Assembly (NCBI GenBank): GCA_945901965.1
Contig: CAMDMN010000130.1
Span: 1-6,490, forward strand
Direction: 5' to 3'
DNA length: 6,490 nucleotides
DNA from: Legionella genomosp. 1
Lineage (GTDB): Bacteria; Pseudomonadota; Gammaproteobacteria; Legionellales; Legionellaceae
Part shown: piece after piece, positions 1 to 6,442 of the stretch
Numbering within the stretch: the stretch's first letter is position 1
Layout of the letters: the number at the start of each line of letters is the position of its first letter
The notes under the pieces: generated by a model
What the model was told of the DNA's origin: nothing
Database searches by the model: none
The model's input: only the letters and a program-made list of their open reading frames with translations
Position numbers and translations under genes: made by a program

Positions 1-989
1 ATAAACACTGCGTTGGCGGCTTGCCTGGTAATAGAACAACACCTATTATCGTAGCGATAGTTGCCGCAGCAGGACTTATAATCCCCAAAACCTCATCACG
101 AGCAATTACATCCCCATCAGGCACCGCTGATACCGTTGAAACCATGACAACTGTTAATTTAACCGCCCAACAAATTAAACACGTAGTCGCTAAAGAAGGT
201 GGATGTATGGCGTGGGGAGGAGCTTTAGGTTTAAGTCCCGCTGATGATATTATTATTAAAGTAGAGCGCTTATTAGATCTAGACCCTGAAGGGCAAATGA
301 TAGCCTCAGTACTTTCTAAAAAAGGTGCTATTGGTGCCACCCATGTAGTTATTGATATTCCAGTTGGACCTACGGCAAAAATACGAACTGAAAAAGCATT
401 TATAGAACTTAAGAATTATTTTACAGTTATCGGAAAAGCCATTGGGATTAAAGTATATATAATAAAAACCGATGGCAACCAACCTGTAGGTATTGGAATT
501 GGTCCAGCTTTAGAAGCAAAAGATATCTTAGCCGTTCTAAGAAATGATAAATTAGCCCCTAGTGATTTAAAGGATAGAGCTCTTTCAATAGCGGCCTTAA
601 TCCTTGAATTTGGCAAAAAAATTCCGCATGATCAAGCGTTATCCCTTGCAACAAGTATCTTAACCAACGGGTTGGCTTTAAAAAAATTCTTAAATATTTG
701 TGAAGCCCAAGGCGGATTTAAAGAACCAAATACAGCTTCACTTACACGAGATGTAATCGCCACTAAATCAGGAATAGTTACAGAAATTGATAATAGAAAC
801 CTTGCCAAAATCGCAAAACTAGCCGGAGCCCCACATGATGCAACTGCCGGCATGGAGTTTTTTGCCCCAATTGGCATGCATGTTGAACCCGGACAAACTC
901 TATTTAGAATTCATGCTGAATCCAAAGGGGCCTTAGAGTATTCACTTGCCTACGCATTATCTATGCCAAATATAATTTTGCTAAAATAG
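1..989 (+). CDS. deoA: Putative thymidine phosphorylase, type 2 subfamily (5' end missing)
   Basis: This is the C-terminal ~328 residues of a nucleoside phosphorylase that in the family cleaves thymidine with phosphate to thymine and 2-deoxyribose 1-phosphate in the cytoplasm. The frame is open through the window edge. Codons 3-20 encode KHCVGG, directly followed by LPGNRTT, the conserved phosphate-binding region that lies well inside the family's ~500-residue proteins, so TTG at 21 is an internal Leu and not a start. Codons 93-140 match the family signature (SSRAIT...GTADTVE). The Arg at 267-269 and the SxxxK of SVLSKK (306-323) correspond by pattern to E. coli DeoA Arg171, Ser186 and Lys190. 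The C-terminal PYNP domain (about 765-960, GIVTEID...GMHVEPGQTLF) is complete. The KHCVGG/SSRAIT version resembles archaeal AMP phosphorylase and the type 2 bacterial group (Legionella and others) more than classical DeoA, so the true substrate could be another nucleoside or a nucleotide. The stop is TAG at 987-989. Family assignment is firm, substrate is not. Confidence 0.9.
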   Translation, partial: KHCVGGLPGNRTTPIIVAIVAAAGLIIPKTSSRAITSPSGTADTVETMTTVNLTAQQIKHVVAKEGGCMAWGGALGLSPADDIIIKVERLLDLDPEGQMIASVLSKKGAIGATHVVIDIPVGPTAKIRTEKAFIELKNYFTVIGKAIGIKVYIIKTDGNQPVGIGIGPALEAKDILAVLRNDKLAPSDLKDRALSIAALILEFGKKIPHDQALSLATSILTNGLALKKFLNICEAQGGFKEPNTASLTRDVIATKSGIVTEIDNRNLAKIAKLAGAPHDATAGMEFFAPIGMHVEPGQTLFRIHAESKGALEYSLAYALSMPNIILLK

Positions 990-1057
990 TCTATAATTAA
1001 TACAAAAGGGCGGTTTTTGCTTTATTAATATAATCCAGTAAAGATAAGGATATTTGC

Positions 1058-2506
1058 ATGACACCAGAAATAGAGAATTCCAGAGATGCAAATGGAAGTG
1101 CTCCTAATCCAATTCCAGAGACAGAAGAAGAGCCCCTATTATCTGAACGCATAAATAAACTTTTGCATTCAGCCACTCCACTTCCAGCTCAAAATTCATT
1201 ATTAAAACTAACTAAAGAAATCCCTGGTCTTCGTTGGTTTTTAACTACTCTTTTTAGAACTAAGACCCTAGATAAAACTGAAGAGCTAATTGTTACTCCT
1301 ATTGCTGAGGCAGCAGAGTTTATACAGCCTAATGATTCTTTTACAGCTATAGATCTACACGGATTAGGAGAGGGACTTCATGGAGTCAGCTTTGCTATGG
1401 AGTTAATCCAAGCAGCTTTCCTCATTCCTAGTCTGCATTATTCTGCTTTCATAAAAGACAAAGAACTACCATTTTACCTAACACCTCGCGGTAAACTTGC
1501 TTACTTATCTATAACCATTGCCATAGGAGCCACAGTTTTAGCAACTACATTTTTAGCCGCTCAAATTGCACCATATATAGCTTTATCTTTAGCTAGCGTT
1601 ATCCTAGCCAATAATGTTTTATTATTGGGAAAAATGATTGGCGATGCTATAAAAGATAATAATAGACTTAATGAGTTAAAATCATTAATTGAAAAAGATA
1701 AACAAGATCTCGAAACAAATCTAAATAATATCATCGGGTTAGAGGAGCGGTTAAAAAAAGGGGACATATCTCCAGAAGAAAAAAATGAAATAAGAGCCGA
1801 GCTAGAAAAGTATAAATATACAACAGATCGATTAAATGGCTATTGTAATGAACGCGCAATTATTCAAAATAATAAAAAACACCGTGATCCGTGGCGTGTC
1901 GGAAGTAAAGTAGGTTCTACTTTATCAGCAACATTAATTCTTACAGGAATAATCGTAGCTTTATTCTTCCCTCCAGCAGGCGCAATAATTGCTGCTGTTG
2001 GTGCTGGCGTAGGGGTAGCGACCGCGGCTGTAATGTTAGCAAAATTCGGCATCCCAAAAGTAACATCAGCAATTAAAAGCTGGTTTACTAAAACACCGCC
2101 AAAACAAGGTAATGACCAGACTCATCAATCAACATTAACTTCTAAGGTTGCACAAGCTGAAAAACCAGAAAGTATAATGCCACCCGAACCTGAACCTATA
2201 CCTGCACCTGAACCTATACCTGTACCTGTACCCGTACCTGCACCTGCACCTGTACCCATAGATAAATCTGTGACGGAAATTGATAGCCCATCTTCAATTA
2301 TGCTTCAATTCCTACAAGCAAGGGAACAAGTGAAAAATAGAATAGCAAGCACTACAATTACTGAAGCAGATAACGAAGAAGAGGAAGCGGAAGCGGAAGA
2401 AGAAGAAAAATTTCCGCTCGCCCCGGTTACTAAAGAAGATAACAAAGAGGAAGAAAGAGAAGGTGAGGGTGAAGGTGAAGGTGAAAAAGGCCCGCAAAAC
2501 CACTAA
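1058..2506 (+). CDS. Hypothetical multi-domain membrane/coiled-coil protein, candidate secreted effector
   Basis: I do not recognise this 482-residue protein. The ATG start has an AAGGA ribosome site 7 nt upstream (1046-1050). Residues 1-145 are soluble, with an acidic N-terminus (ETEEEP at 21-26). Residues 148-191 are two adjacent hydrophobic stretches split by Pro172, compatible with a membrane hairpin. Residues 196-262 are charged and helical, a likely coiled coil. Residues 287-328 are a second hydrophobic, Gly/Ala-rich stretch (around PPAGAIIAAVGAG). Residues 376-401 alternate Pro-X thirteen times. Residues 437-475 are Glu-rich, ending in a GE repeat and a short polar tail. There is no signal peptide. 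Paired hydrophobic hairpins, a coiled coil and a Glu-rich C-terminus are common in Legionella and Coxiella type IVB (Dot/Icm) substrates, so an effector acting on host membranes is possible; this is inference. It could equally be a bacterial inner-membrane protein. TATAAT hexamers at 971-976 and 992-997 are possible -10 boxes, but neither has a good -35. Confidence 0.85.
   Translation: MTPEIENSRDANGSAPNPIPETEEEPLLSERINKLLHSATPLPAQNSLLKLTKEIPGLRWFLTTLFRTKTLDKTEELIVTPIAEAAEFIQPNDSFTAIDLHGLGEGLHGVSFAMELIQAAFLIPSLHYSAFIKDKELPFYLTPRGKLAYLSITIAIGATVLATTFLAAQIAPYIALSLASVILANNVLLLGKMIGDAIKDNNRLNELKSLIEKDKQDLETNLNNIIGLEERLKKGDISPEEKNEIRAELEKYKYTTDRLNGYCNERAIIQNNKKHRDPWRVGSKVGSTLSATLILTGIIVALFFPPAGAIIAAVGAGVGVATAAVMLAKFGIPKVTSAIKSWFTKTPPKQGNDQTHQSTLTSKVAQAEKPESIMPPEPEPIPAPEPIPVPVPVPAPAPVPIDKSVTEIDSPSSIMLQFLQAREQVKNRIASTTITEADNEEEEAEAEEEEKFPLAPVTKEDNKEEEREGEGEGEGEKGPQNH
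2183..2260 (+). repeat. Hexamer tandem repeat encoding (Pro-X)13
   Basis: Thirteen in-frame six-base units of the form CC(T/C)-NNN, mostly CCTGNA or CCTATA, encode alternating Pro and a variable residue (Glu, Ile, Ala or Val) at residues 376-401 of the unrecognised membrane protein. Such Pro-X runs form stiff, extended polyproline-like spacers, as in TonB. Near-identical units make the tract prone to slippage, and any length change in whole units keeps the frame. Confidence 0.9.
2462..2485 (+). repeat. Short GGTGA(A/G) tandem repeat encoding Gly-Glu
   Basis: Four consecutive six-base units (one GGTGAG and three GGTGAA) encode Gly-Glu repeats within the acidic tail of the same protein, just ahead of the final KGPQNH. 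Together with the purine-rich Glu codons at about 2366-2410, this gives the 3' end of the gene a strongly purine-biased coding strand. Confidence 0.8.
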
Positions 2507-2584
2507 TTAAATATGCGAGGTTAAAAACCACAACTGATAAATTCATGCTAAAATAAAAACCATTAAAATAACGTAACTCCAAAG

Positions 2585-2683
2585 GCACGTCATCCCGAGT
2601 GCAACGAGGGATCTCCATTTGCTAAAGATTGTGCAATATTCAGGAGATCCTTCGCGCAAAAACACGCGCTCAGGATGACGTGC
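2585..2683. repeat. REP-like imperfect palindromic element, copy 1 (upstream of queF)
   Basis: The left arm (2585-2616) begins GCACGTCATCCCGAG and ends GGGATCTCC. The right arm (2643-2683) begins GGAGATCC and ends GGATGACGTGC, so the outer and inner ends of both arms are inverted repeats around a 26-base centre. The middle of the right arm is longer (41 against 32 bases) and does not match the left, with CGCGC and GCGCG runs forming their own small hairpin. The left arm differs from that of copy 2 at only two of 32 positions, and the last part of the centre (GTGC..., ATTCA) is also shared with copy 2, so the two are copies of one element. GTCATCCCGAG...GGGATCTCC is a widespread type of bacterial intergenic palindrome. 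No flanking target duplication was found. Confidence 0.88.
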
Positions 2684-2730
2684 TACTAAAAACTATAACA
2701 TTACTCCAAAATAAAGAATTAGGCTTAACT

Positions 2731-3582
2731 ATGACAAATAACAAAGATATTAATATAATTGCTAGCGAGTCAGCTTTAGGTAAAAAATCTCTTTATATTT
2801 CAAAATATGATTCTTCTTTATTATATGCAATATCACGTAAAGAAAAACGCGAAGAATTGGGGATAAACCATATTATTTTGCCTTTTTATGGCTTTGACTC
2901 CTGGAATCATTATGAGGTTTCATGGCTTAATAATAAAGGCAAGCCATGCGTTGCTATTGCTCATATAATATATGATTGTTCTTCTCCTAAAATTATAGAA
3001 TCTAAATCATTTAAACTATATTTTAATTCATTTAATAATACAAAATTTGAATCGGCGACTGTTCTTGAAAATATAATAAAAAAAGATGTAGAACAATATA
3101 TTAAAGCTCACGTTTTTATCAAAATAGAACCACTAACTAGCGATAAATTACCGCTAATGCAAAATACGTTTTCTGGTGAATCTATTGATTCTCTTGATAT
3201 CGAATGCTCCACTTATGATCTAGAACCATCATTTTTGACTATATCTGATGAAATTATAACGGAAACTTTGTGTTCTGATTTATTAAAATCAAACTGCCTT
3301 ATAACCTACCAACCAGACTGGGGAAGTATACAAATTAGTTATAGCGGTAATAAAATCAACCGCGAAGGCTTATTAAAATACCTCGTCTCATTTAGAAACC
3401 ATAATGAATTTCATGAACAATGCATAGAGCGAATTTTTATGGATATATTACGACATTGTAAGCCTACAAAATTAACCGTTTACGGAAGGTACACAAGACG
3501 CGGTGGTTTAGATATTAACCCTTATCGCTCCACTGAAAAAACAAGTTTCGCCGATGAAAATATTCGTCTTTCTCGGCAATAA
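2731..3582 (+). CDS. queF: NADPH-dependent 7-cyano-7-deazaguanine reductase QueF (two-domain type)
   Basis: QueF reduces the nitrile of preQ0 to the aminomethyl of preQ1 with two NADPH, a cytoplasmic step in making queuosine for the tRNA wobble position. From ATG 2731 the product is 283 residues against 282 in E. coli QueF, and it aligns from the N-terminus with it. The N-terminal half carries the family motif ESKSFKLY (90-97), and the C-terminal half holds KSNCLITYQPDWGS with the nucleophile Cys189 that forms the thioimide with preQ0 and Asp196. FHEQ supplies His228 and Glu229 for substrate binding (E. coli Cys190, Asp197, His229, Glu230). The C-terminus YTRRGGLDINP matches closely. The frame stays open upstream to a TTG at 2629, but those extra 34 codons run through the palindromic repeat and have no family counterpart, so ATG 2731 is preferred. 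Its ribosome site is weak (AGG at 2721-2723). TATAAC at 2694-2699 could be a -10. No preQ1 riboswitch was recognised. Confidence 0.97.
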   Translation: MTNNKDINIIASESALGKKSLYISKYDSSLLYAISRKEKREELGINHIILPFYGFDSWNHYEVSWLNNKGKPCVAIAHIIYDCSSPKIIESKSFKLYFNSFNNTKFESATVLENIIKKDVEQYIKAHVFIKIEPLTSDKLPLMQNTFSGESIDSLDIECSTYDLEPSFLTISDEIITETLCSDLLKSNCLITYQPDWGSIQISYSGNKINREGLLKYLVSFRNHNEFHEQCIERIFMDILRHCKPTKLTVYGRYTRRGGLDINPYRSTEKTSFADENIRLSRQ

Positions 3583-3591
3583 TTAGTAGAC

Positions 3592-3679
3592 GCCCGTCAT
3601 CCCGAGTACAACGAGGGATCTCCGGAATTGGTACCGTGCTACATTCAGGAGATCCCTCGTTGTACTCGGGATGACGGGC
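3592..3679. repeat. REP-like perfect palindromic element, copy 2 (queF/oxygenase junction)
   Basis: A 32-base arm at 3592-3623 (GCCCGTCATCC...GGGATCTCC) is repeated as an exact reverse complement at 3648-3679, around a 24-base centre. It lies 9 bases after the queF stop and 26 bases before the 3' end of the convergent oxygenase gene. A transcript from either strand could fold into a very stable hairpin that protects 3' ends or hinders read-through. There is no T-run at either edge, so it is not a classical intrinsic terminator. Orientation and sequence match copy 1 at 2585-2683. Confidence 0.92.
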
Positions 3680-3705
3680 ACGTACCTCACAATGACTCTT
3701 CTACA

Positions 3706-4998
3706 TTAATTCAACAATGATAAAGCCTCATCCAATGCCTCATCGGCAAACGTACCCGAAGCCATATAAAACCCAACCGTATCAGTTACACTCTCTTTAC
3801 AATCAAAAAGTCCATTATTTTCATGAGAATAATTCATTTCCATAGGATTACAAATCAACGCCCGCAGAAGTCTATCTCCCGCTCCTGGCATTCCTGCATG
3901 AACCACCTTCCTATTATCTACCAACAAAATATCTCCCTTTTGCCAGACACATGATGAATAATATTTTCTCAATAAACCTGCCAATGCTTTAGTTTCTTCA
4001 TCATTAAATAAACTTCCAACTTTAGTCTTATTAAATGTAGCTAAATTATTAAGTTCACGAGCCGCAATAAAAGAATTAACTTTAGATTTTAAAATAGCAA
4101 TTGAATCTTTTGGCGAATAAAAAAATGATGCAAACATCATATAAATATATTCTAAAATTTTAAGAGTAAACTTAGGCAAGCGCCAAACAAAGCGATGCCA
4201 AAACCATGTCTTACCTTTATAATCATTCATAAAGGCCTTCTGTAATTCTTTATTAAGATTTTTTAATTCAAATAAATTAATCTGTAAGGCACGCTTTTTA
4301 GTAACGGGGTGCTCAAAAACGTTTGGTTTGTATAATAAAATGAACTTATCTTTACCCTCTCCAACAATTGGAAGTTGAAACCTCTTACAAATCTTTTCTA
4401 TTAATTCTTCTGAAATTTTATAGCGCTTAACTACATCTGAAATGAGCCACTTACATACAAAGAAATTAGATTTTTCTAGTTTTTTCTTTAAATCATCGCT
4501 TAAATGCTGATATACCTTTTCCATATTAATTATACCAGTTTCGCCCCCAATTAAAGATGGTTTAAGGCAGCAAAAACTAATATAAGCCGGAACATCAGAC
4601 GTATAATAATTTTCACTATGAAAACCACCTAAATATAAAGTTCCACCTGTTTTATAAACCGCATTAGTGTGTAAAACAAATTTAGACTTATCCGTATGAA
4701 TACGCCCTTCTTCTGCCATAAAAGCTTCACTAATTCCACGGAGTCCTTTAATAGATAATATTGTCTTTTCAAAATCCTCATCAGATGAAACTCCAAAACC
4801 TCGAAAAAGTACCGCACCATATTTAGCTACAGACTCAAGAATTTTCTTCGAATTAATAGAAATAAATTTATTTAGAGAATCAAGATTAGCCGCTCCACTA
4901 GCCTCAAACACTAATGGCATCTCATGCTCGTCTGATAAAACCAAACGCTCATCATCACGAAGAAATCTAGATAGTATGCCTTCGTATTTATTATCCAT
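3706..4998 (-). CDS. TauD/TfdA (clavaminate synthase-like) Fe(II)/2-oxoglutarate-dependent oxygenase
   Basis: Members use Fe(II), O2 and 2-oxoglutarate to hydroxylate or otherwise oxidise small molecules; the substrate here is unknown. The 430-residue protein shows the facial triad as HSE (His127, Glu129) and distal His367 in DNRKVVHAG, the HxE form seen in clavaminate synthase, VioC and AsnO rather than the HxD of TauD. GGET (151-154) provides the usual co-substrate Thr, and Arg376 or Arg379 in GDRLLRAL is the likely 2-oxoglutarate carboxylate ligand. An N-terminal AVLFRGFGV (62-70) is typical of the family. Known relatives are about 280-360 residues; here the His127-His367 spacing of 240 is large and includes a Lys- and aromatic-rich stretch at 262-295. 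No signal peptide is seen, so it is probably cytoplasmic. The start has an AAGGAG ribosome site (5007-5012) 8 nt ahead of ATG. It is divergent from the MBL hydrolase. Family firm, function open; roles in amino-acid or secondary-metabolite hydroxylation are possible. Confidence 0.9.
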   Translation of the reverse strand: MDNKYEGILSRFLRDDERLVLSDEHEMPLVFEASGAANLDSLNKFISINSKKILESVAKYGAVLFRGFGVSSDEDFEKTILSIKGLRGISEAFMAEEGRIHTDKSKFVLHTNAVYKTGGTLYLGGFHSENYYTSDVPAYISFCCLKPSLIGGETGIINMEKVYQHLSDDLKKKLEKSNFFVCKWLISDVVKRYKISEELIEKICKRFQLPIVGEGKDKFILLYKPNVFEHPVTKKRALQINLFELKNLNKELQKAFMNDYKGKTWFWHRFVWRLPKFTLKILEYIYMMFASFFYSPKDSIAILKSKVNSFIAARELNNLATFNKTKVGSLFNDEETKALAGLLRKYYSSCVWQKGDILLVDNRKVVHAGMPGAGDRLLRALICNPMEMNYSHENNGLFDCKESVTDTVGFYMASGTFADEALDEALSLLN

Positions 4999-5091
4999 TA
5001 AATAAGCTCCTTGTAATTGTTATTTAATATTATTATTCTTCTACTATAAATTTTTTCTCATTAAAAATCACTAGGTTATTTAAAAACCATT
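4999..5091. promoter_or_regulatory. Shared divergent promoter region between the oxygenase and MBL hydrolase genes
   Basis: These 93 AT-rich bases separate two divergent start codons, so promoters for both genes should lie here or just inside the genes. On the minus strand an AAGGAG ribosome site (5007-5012) serves the oxygenase, and TATAGT (5043-5048 read in reverse) is a possible -10. On the plus strand TTGTAA (5011-5016) and TATTCT (5034-5039) are 17 bases apart, a weak sigma70-like pair. The MBL gene has only an AGG 16 bases before its ATG, so its ribosome site is poor. An imperfect palindrome GGTT...AACC (5074-5088) sits just before it. Individual boxes are uncertain. Confidence 0.45.
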
Positions 5092-5967
5092 ATGAAAACC
5101 TTAAGCTCAATTATTGGCAACTCACAAAAACTAGATGGTGGAGCTATGTTTGGCCATGTTCCAAAGGCTTTATGGAGTAAATGGTTAACGCCTGATGAAA
5201 AAAACAGAGTAACTCTTGCCACACGCGCACTGCTCATTCAAGAAAATGATAAAAATATATTACTTGAAACAGGTATTGGCGCATTTTTCGAGCATTCCTT
5301 AAGTGAGCGTTACGGCGTTGAAGAAAAAAACCATGTATTGCTTGATTCATTAAAAAAACTAAATCTATCTGATAGCGACATTGATATAGTTATCCTTTCA
5401 CACCTTCATTTTGATCATGCAGGCGGGCTTCTTTCAGCCTGGGAAGAGGATAAGGAACCCACCCTATTATTTCCAAACGCTAAATTTTTAGTATCTAAAG
5501 ATGCCTGGGATAGAGCATGCAACCCGCATGAGCGTGATAAAGCCTCTTTTGTTAATAAAATTAATGAAAGCTTAAAAGCATCAGGTAGACTTGTAATTAT
5601 TGATAATAAGCATTCTAAAATATTAAGCGATGATTATAGTTTTTTAATCACCAACGGCCATACTCCTGGCTTAATGCATACTGTAATTAAAGCCAATGAT
5701 GGCCCTATTATTTTCGCCTCAGATTTAATTCCAGGATCTCATTGGGTACATTTACCAGTGGGCATGGGATATGACCGGTTGGCTGAAACATTACTTGACG
5801 AGAAAAAAGATATGCTTGAGTGGGCGCTAGCAAATAATGCTCGCTTATTTTTCACTCATGATAAAGACATTGCAATGGCTTATGTAGCAAAAGATAAATC
5901 AGGTAAATTTATTATAACTAAAGAAATTCATGATTTTACAAAATTACTGGAAAAAACAACATCATAG
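5092..5967 (+). CDS. MBL-fold metallo-hydrolase, YtnP/AHL-lactonase-like
   Basis: This 291-residue protein has the full metallo-beta-lactamase-fold metal set: SHLHFDHAGG gives His104, His106, Asp108 and His109, GHTPG gives His190, ASD gives the bridging Asp211, and THD gives His256, so a dinuclear zinc site is expected. The N-terminus (LDGGAMFGHVPKALWSK at 14-30, then a hydrophobic strand and LLETGIG) resembles the group containing B. subtilis YtnP and acyl-homoserine-lactone lactonases such as AiiA. Lactone hydrolysis is a reasonable guess, but the fold also covers thioesterases and phosphodiesterases, so the substrate is not established. There is no signal peptide, which suggests a cytoplasmic enzyme. 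ATG 5092 is the only candidate start after the in-frame stop at 5062, and it places the DGG motif where relatives have it. The ribosome site is weak. The gene is divergent from the oxygenase and convergent with the membrane-protein gene. Confidence 0.92.
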   Translation: MKTLSSIIGNSQKLDGGAMFGHVPKALWSKWLTPDEKNRVTLATRALLIQENDKNILLETGIGAFFEHSLSERYGVEEKNHVLLDSLKKLNLSDSDIDIVILSHLHFDHAGGLLSAWEEDKEPTLLFPNAKFLVSKDAWDRACNPHERDKASFVNKINESLKASGRLVIIDNKHSKILSDDYSFLITNGHTPGLMHTVIKANDGPIIFASDLIPGSHWVHLPVGMGYDRLAETLLDEKKDMLEWALANNARLFFTHDKDIAMAYVAKDKSGKFIITKEIHDFTKLLEKTTS

Positions 5968-5972
5968 ATTGG

Positions 5973-5996
5973 AGCCCGGTTGCGAGCAACCAGGCT
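5973..5996. repeat. Short REP-like hairpin (AGCCCGG...GGCT type)
   Basis: AGCCCGGTTGC (5973-5983) pairs with GCAACCAGGCT (5986-5996), with one C-A mismatch and a CGAG loop once the closing pair opens. It resembles the common intergenic palindromes of the GTAGCC(C/T)GG type and is unrelated to the two larger elements around queF. It lies 6 bases after the MBL stop, between convergent genes, so it may stabilise or help end transcripts from either side. No T-run follows, so it is not a standard intrinsic terminator. Confidence 0.65.
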
Positions 5997-6024
5997 ACGT
6001 TAATGATGACATTTCAATAACTTA

Positions 6025-6429
6025 TTAGCTCATCTTAACTAGATGATGAAAATCATATACGTGTGATAACAAATACAGACCAAATACGAAAAAGAAAACA
6101 CCGGCCACTCTCATTCGCATGGGGTGTTTTATAAATTTTCTCCCCATATTCTTAGCTGACTCTGAGCAAAACAAACGTAATACTCCACCAACAAATAAAA
6201 TCCAACCAAACAACGTAATAGCAACTGGCCAAGCATAAGTCCAAAGATTATGACTTACAACTATAAGTAACCCAATAAGAAGAGTTATAAAAGCCAATAA
6301 AAAAAACATCCCACGACTTGCCAAAATATCTTCCATTACAGATTTAACATGCTCATGTTTAACAAAAAGAAATAGACCAAATATAACCAAATACCAACCA
6401 ATTATTGTCGCTAAAAAAATTGTATCCAT
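6025..6429 (-). CDS. Small four-helix integral membrane protein, function unknown
   Basis: The product is 134 residues with four predicted membrane segments (about 3-23, 39-58, 63-86 and 106-123), short loops and a basic cytoplasmic-type loop at 93-107 (KNMGRKFIKHPMRMR). The tail is His-rich (HVYDFHH at 123-129). I do not recognise a named family; it looks like one of the small conserved inner-membrane proteins of unknown role. A longer reading from ATG 6444 is possible, but that ATG overlaps the strong GGAGGA ribosome site (6437-6442), which lies at ideal distance from ATG 6429, so the shorter form is preferred. It is convergent with the MBL gene, and its upstream promoter region is mostly inside the last 46 bases of the window. 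Confidence 0.75.
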   Translation of the reverse strand: MDTIFLATIIGWYLVIFGLFLFVKHEHVKSVMEDILASRGMFFLLAFITLLIGLLIVVSHNLWTYAWPVAITLFGWILFVGGVLRLFCSESAKNMGRKFIKHPMRMRVAGVFFFVFGLYLLSHVYDFHHLVKMS

Positions 6430-6436
6430 TGCTATA

Positions 6437-6442
6437 TCCTCC
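6437..6442 (-). promoter_or_regulatory. Ribosome-binding site that fixes the membrane-protein start
   Basis: On the minus strand GGAGGA sits 7-8 bases before the ATG at 6429, a near-ideal Shine-Dalgarno. The upstream in-frame ATG (6442-6444) overlaps this site and has no comparable sequence of its own, so it is unlikely to be the start. Confidence 0.8.

Noticed and set aside
416..877. Minus-strand open frames inside the thymidine phosphorylase gene
   Set aside because: They are shadows of a well-supported conserved coding region on the plus strand.
2312..2618. Phe-rich open frames on the minus strand opposite the acidic tail and copy 1 repeat
   Set aside because: Their composition is the antisense of Glu codons and palindrome sequence; they show no ribosome site or recognisable domain.
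2629..2730. TTG-initiated N-terminal extension of QueF
   Set aside because: It would be encoded largely by the palindromic repeat, has no counterpart in the family, and ATG 2731 gives the family's normal length.
2507..2730. preQ1 riboswitch or intrinsic terminator before queF
   Set aside because: The only simple hairpin outside the repeat is a 4-bp GGTT/AACC stem at 2519-2529 with no T-run, and the preQ1 aptamer pattern (hairpin followed by an A-rich strand next to the ribosome site) was not recognisable.
2585..3679. CRISPR or insertion sequence
   Set aside because: There are only two repeat units a kilobase apart, no spacers, no transposase and no target-site duplication.
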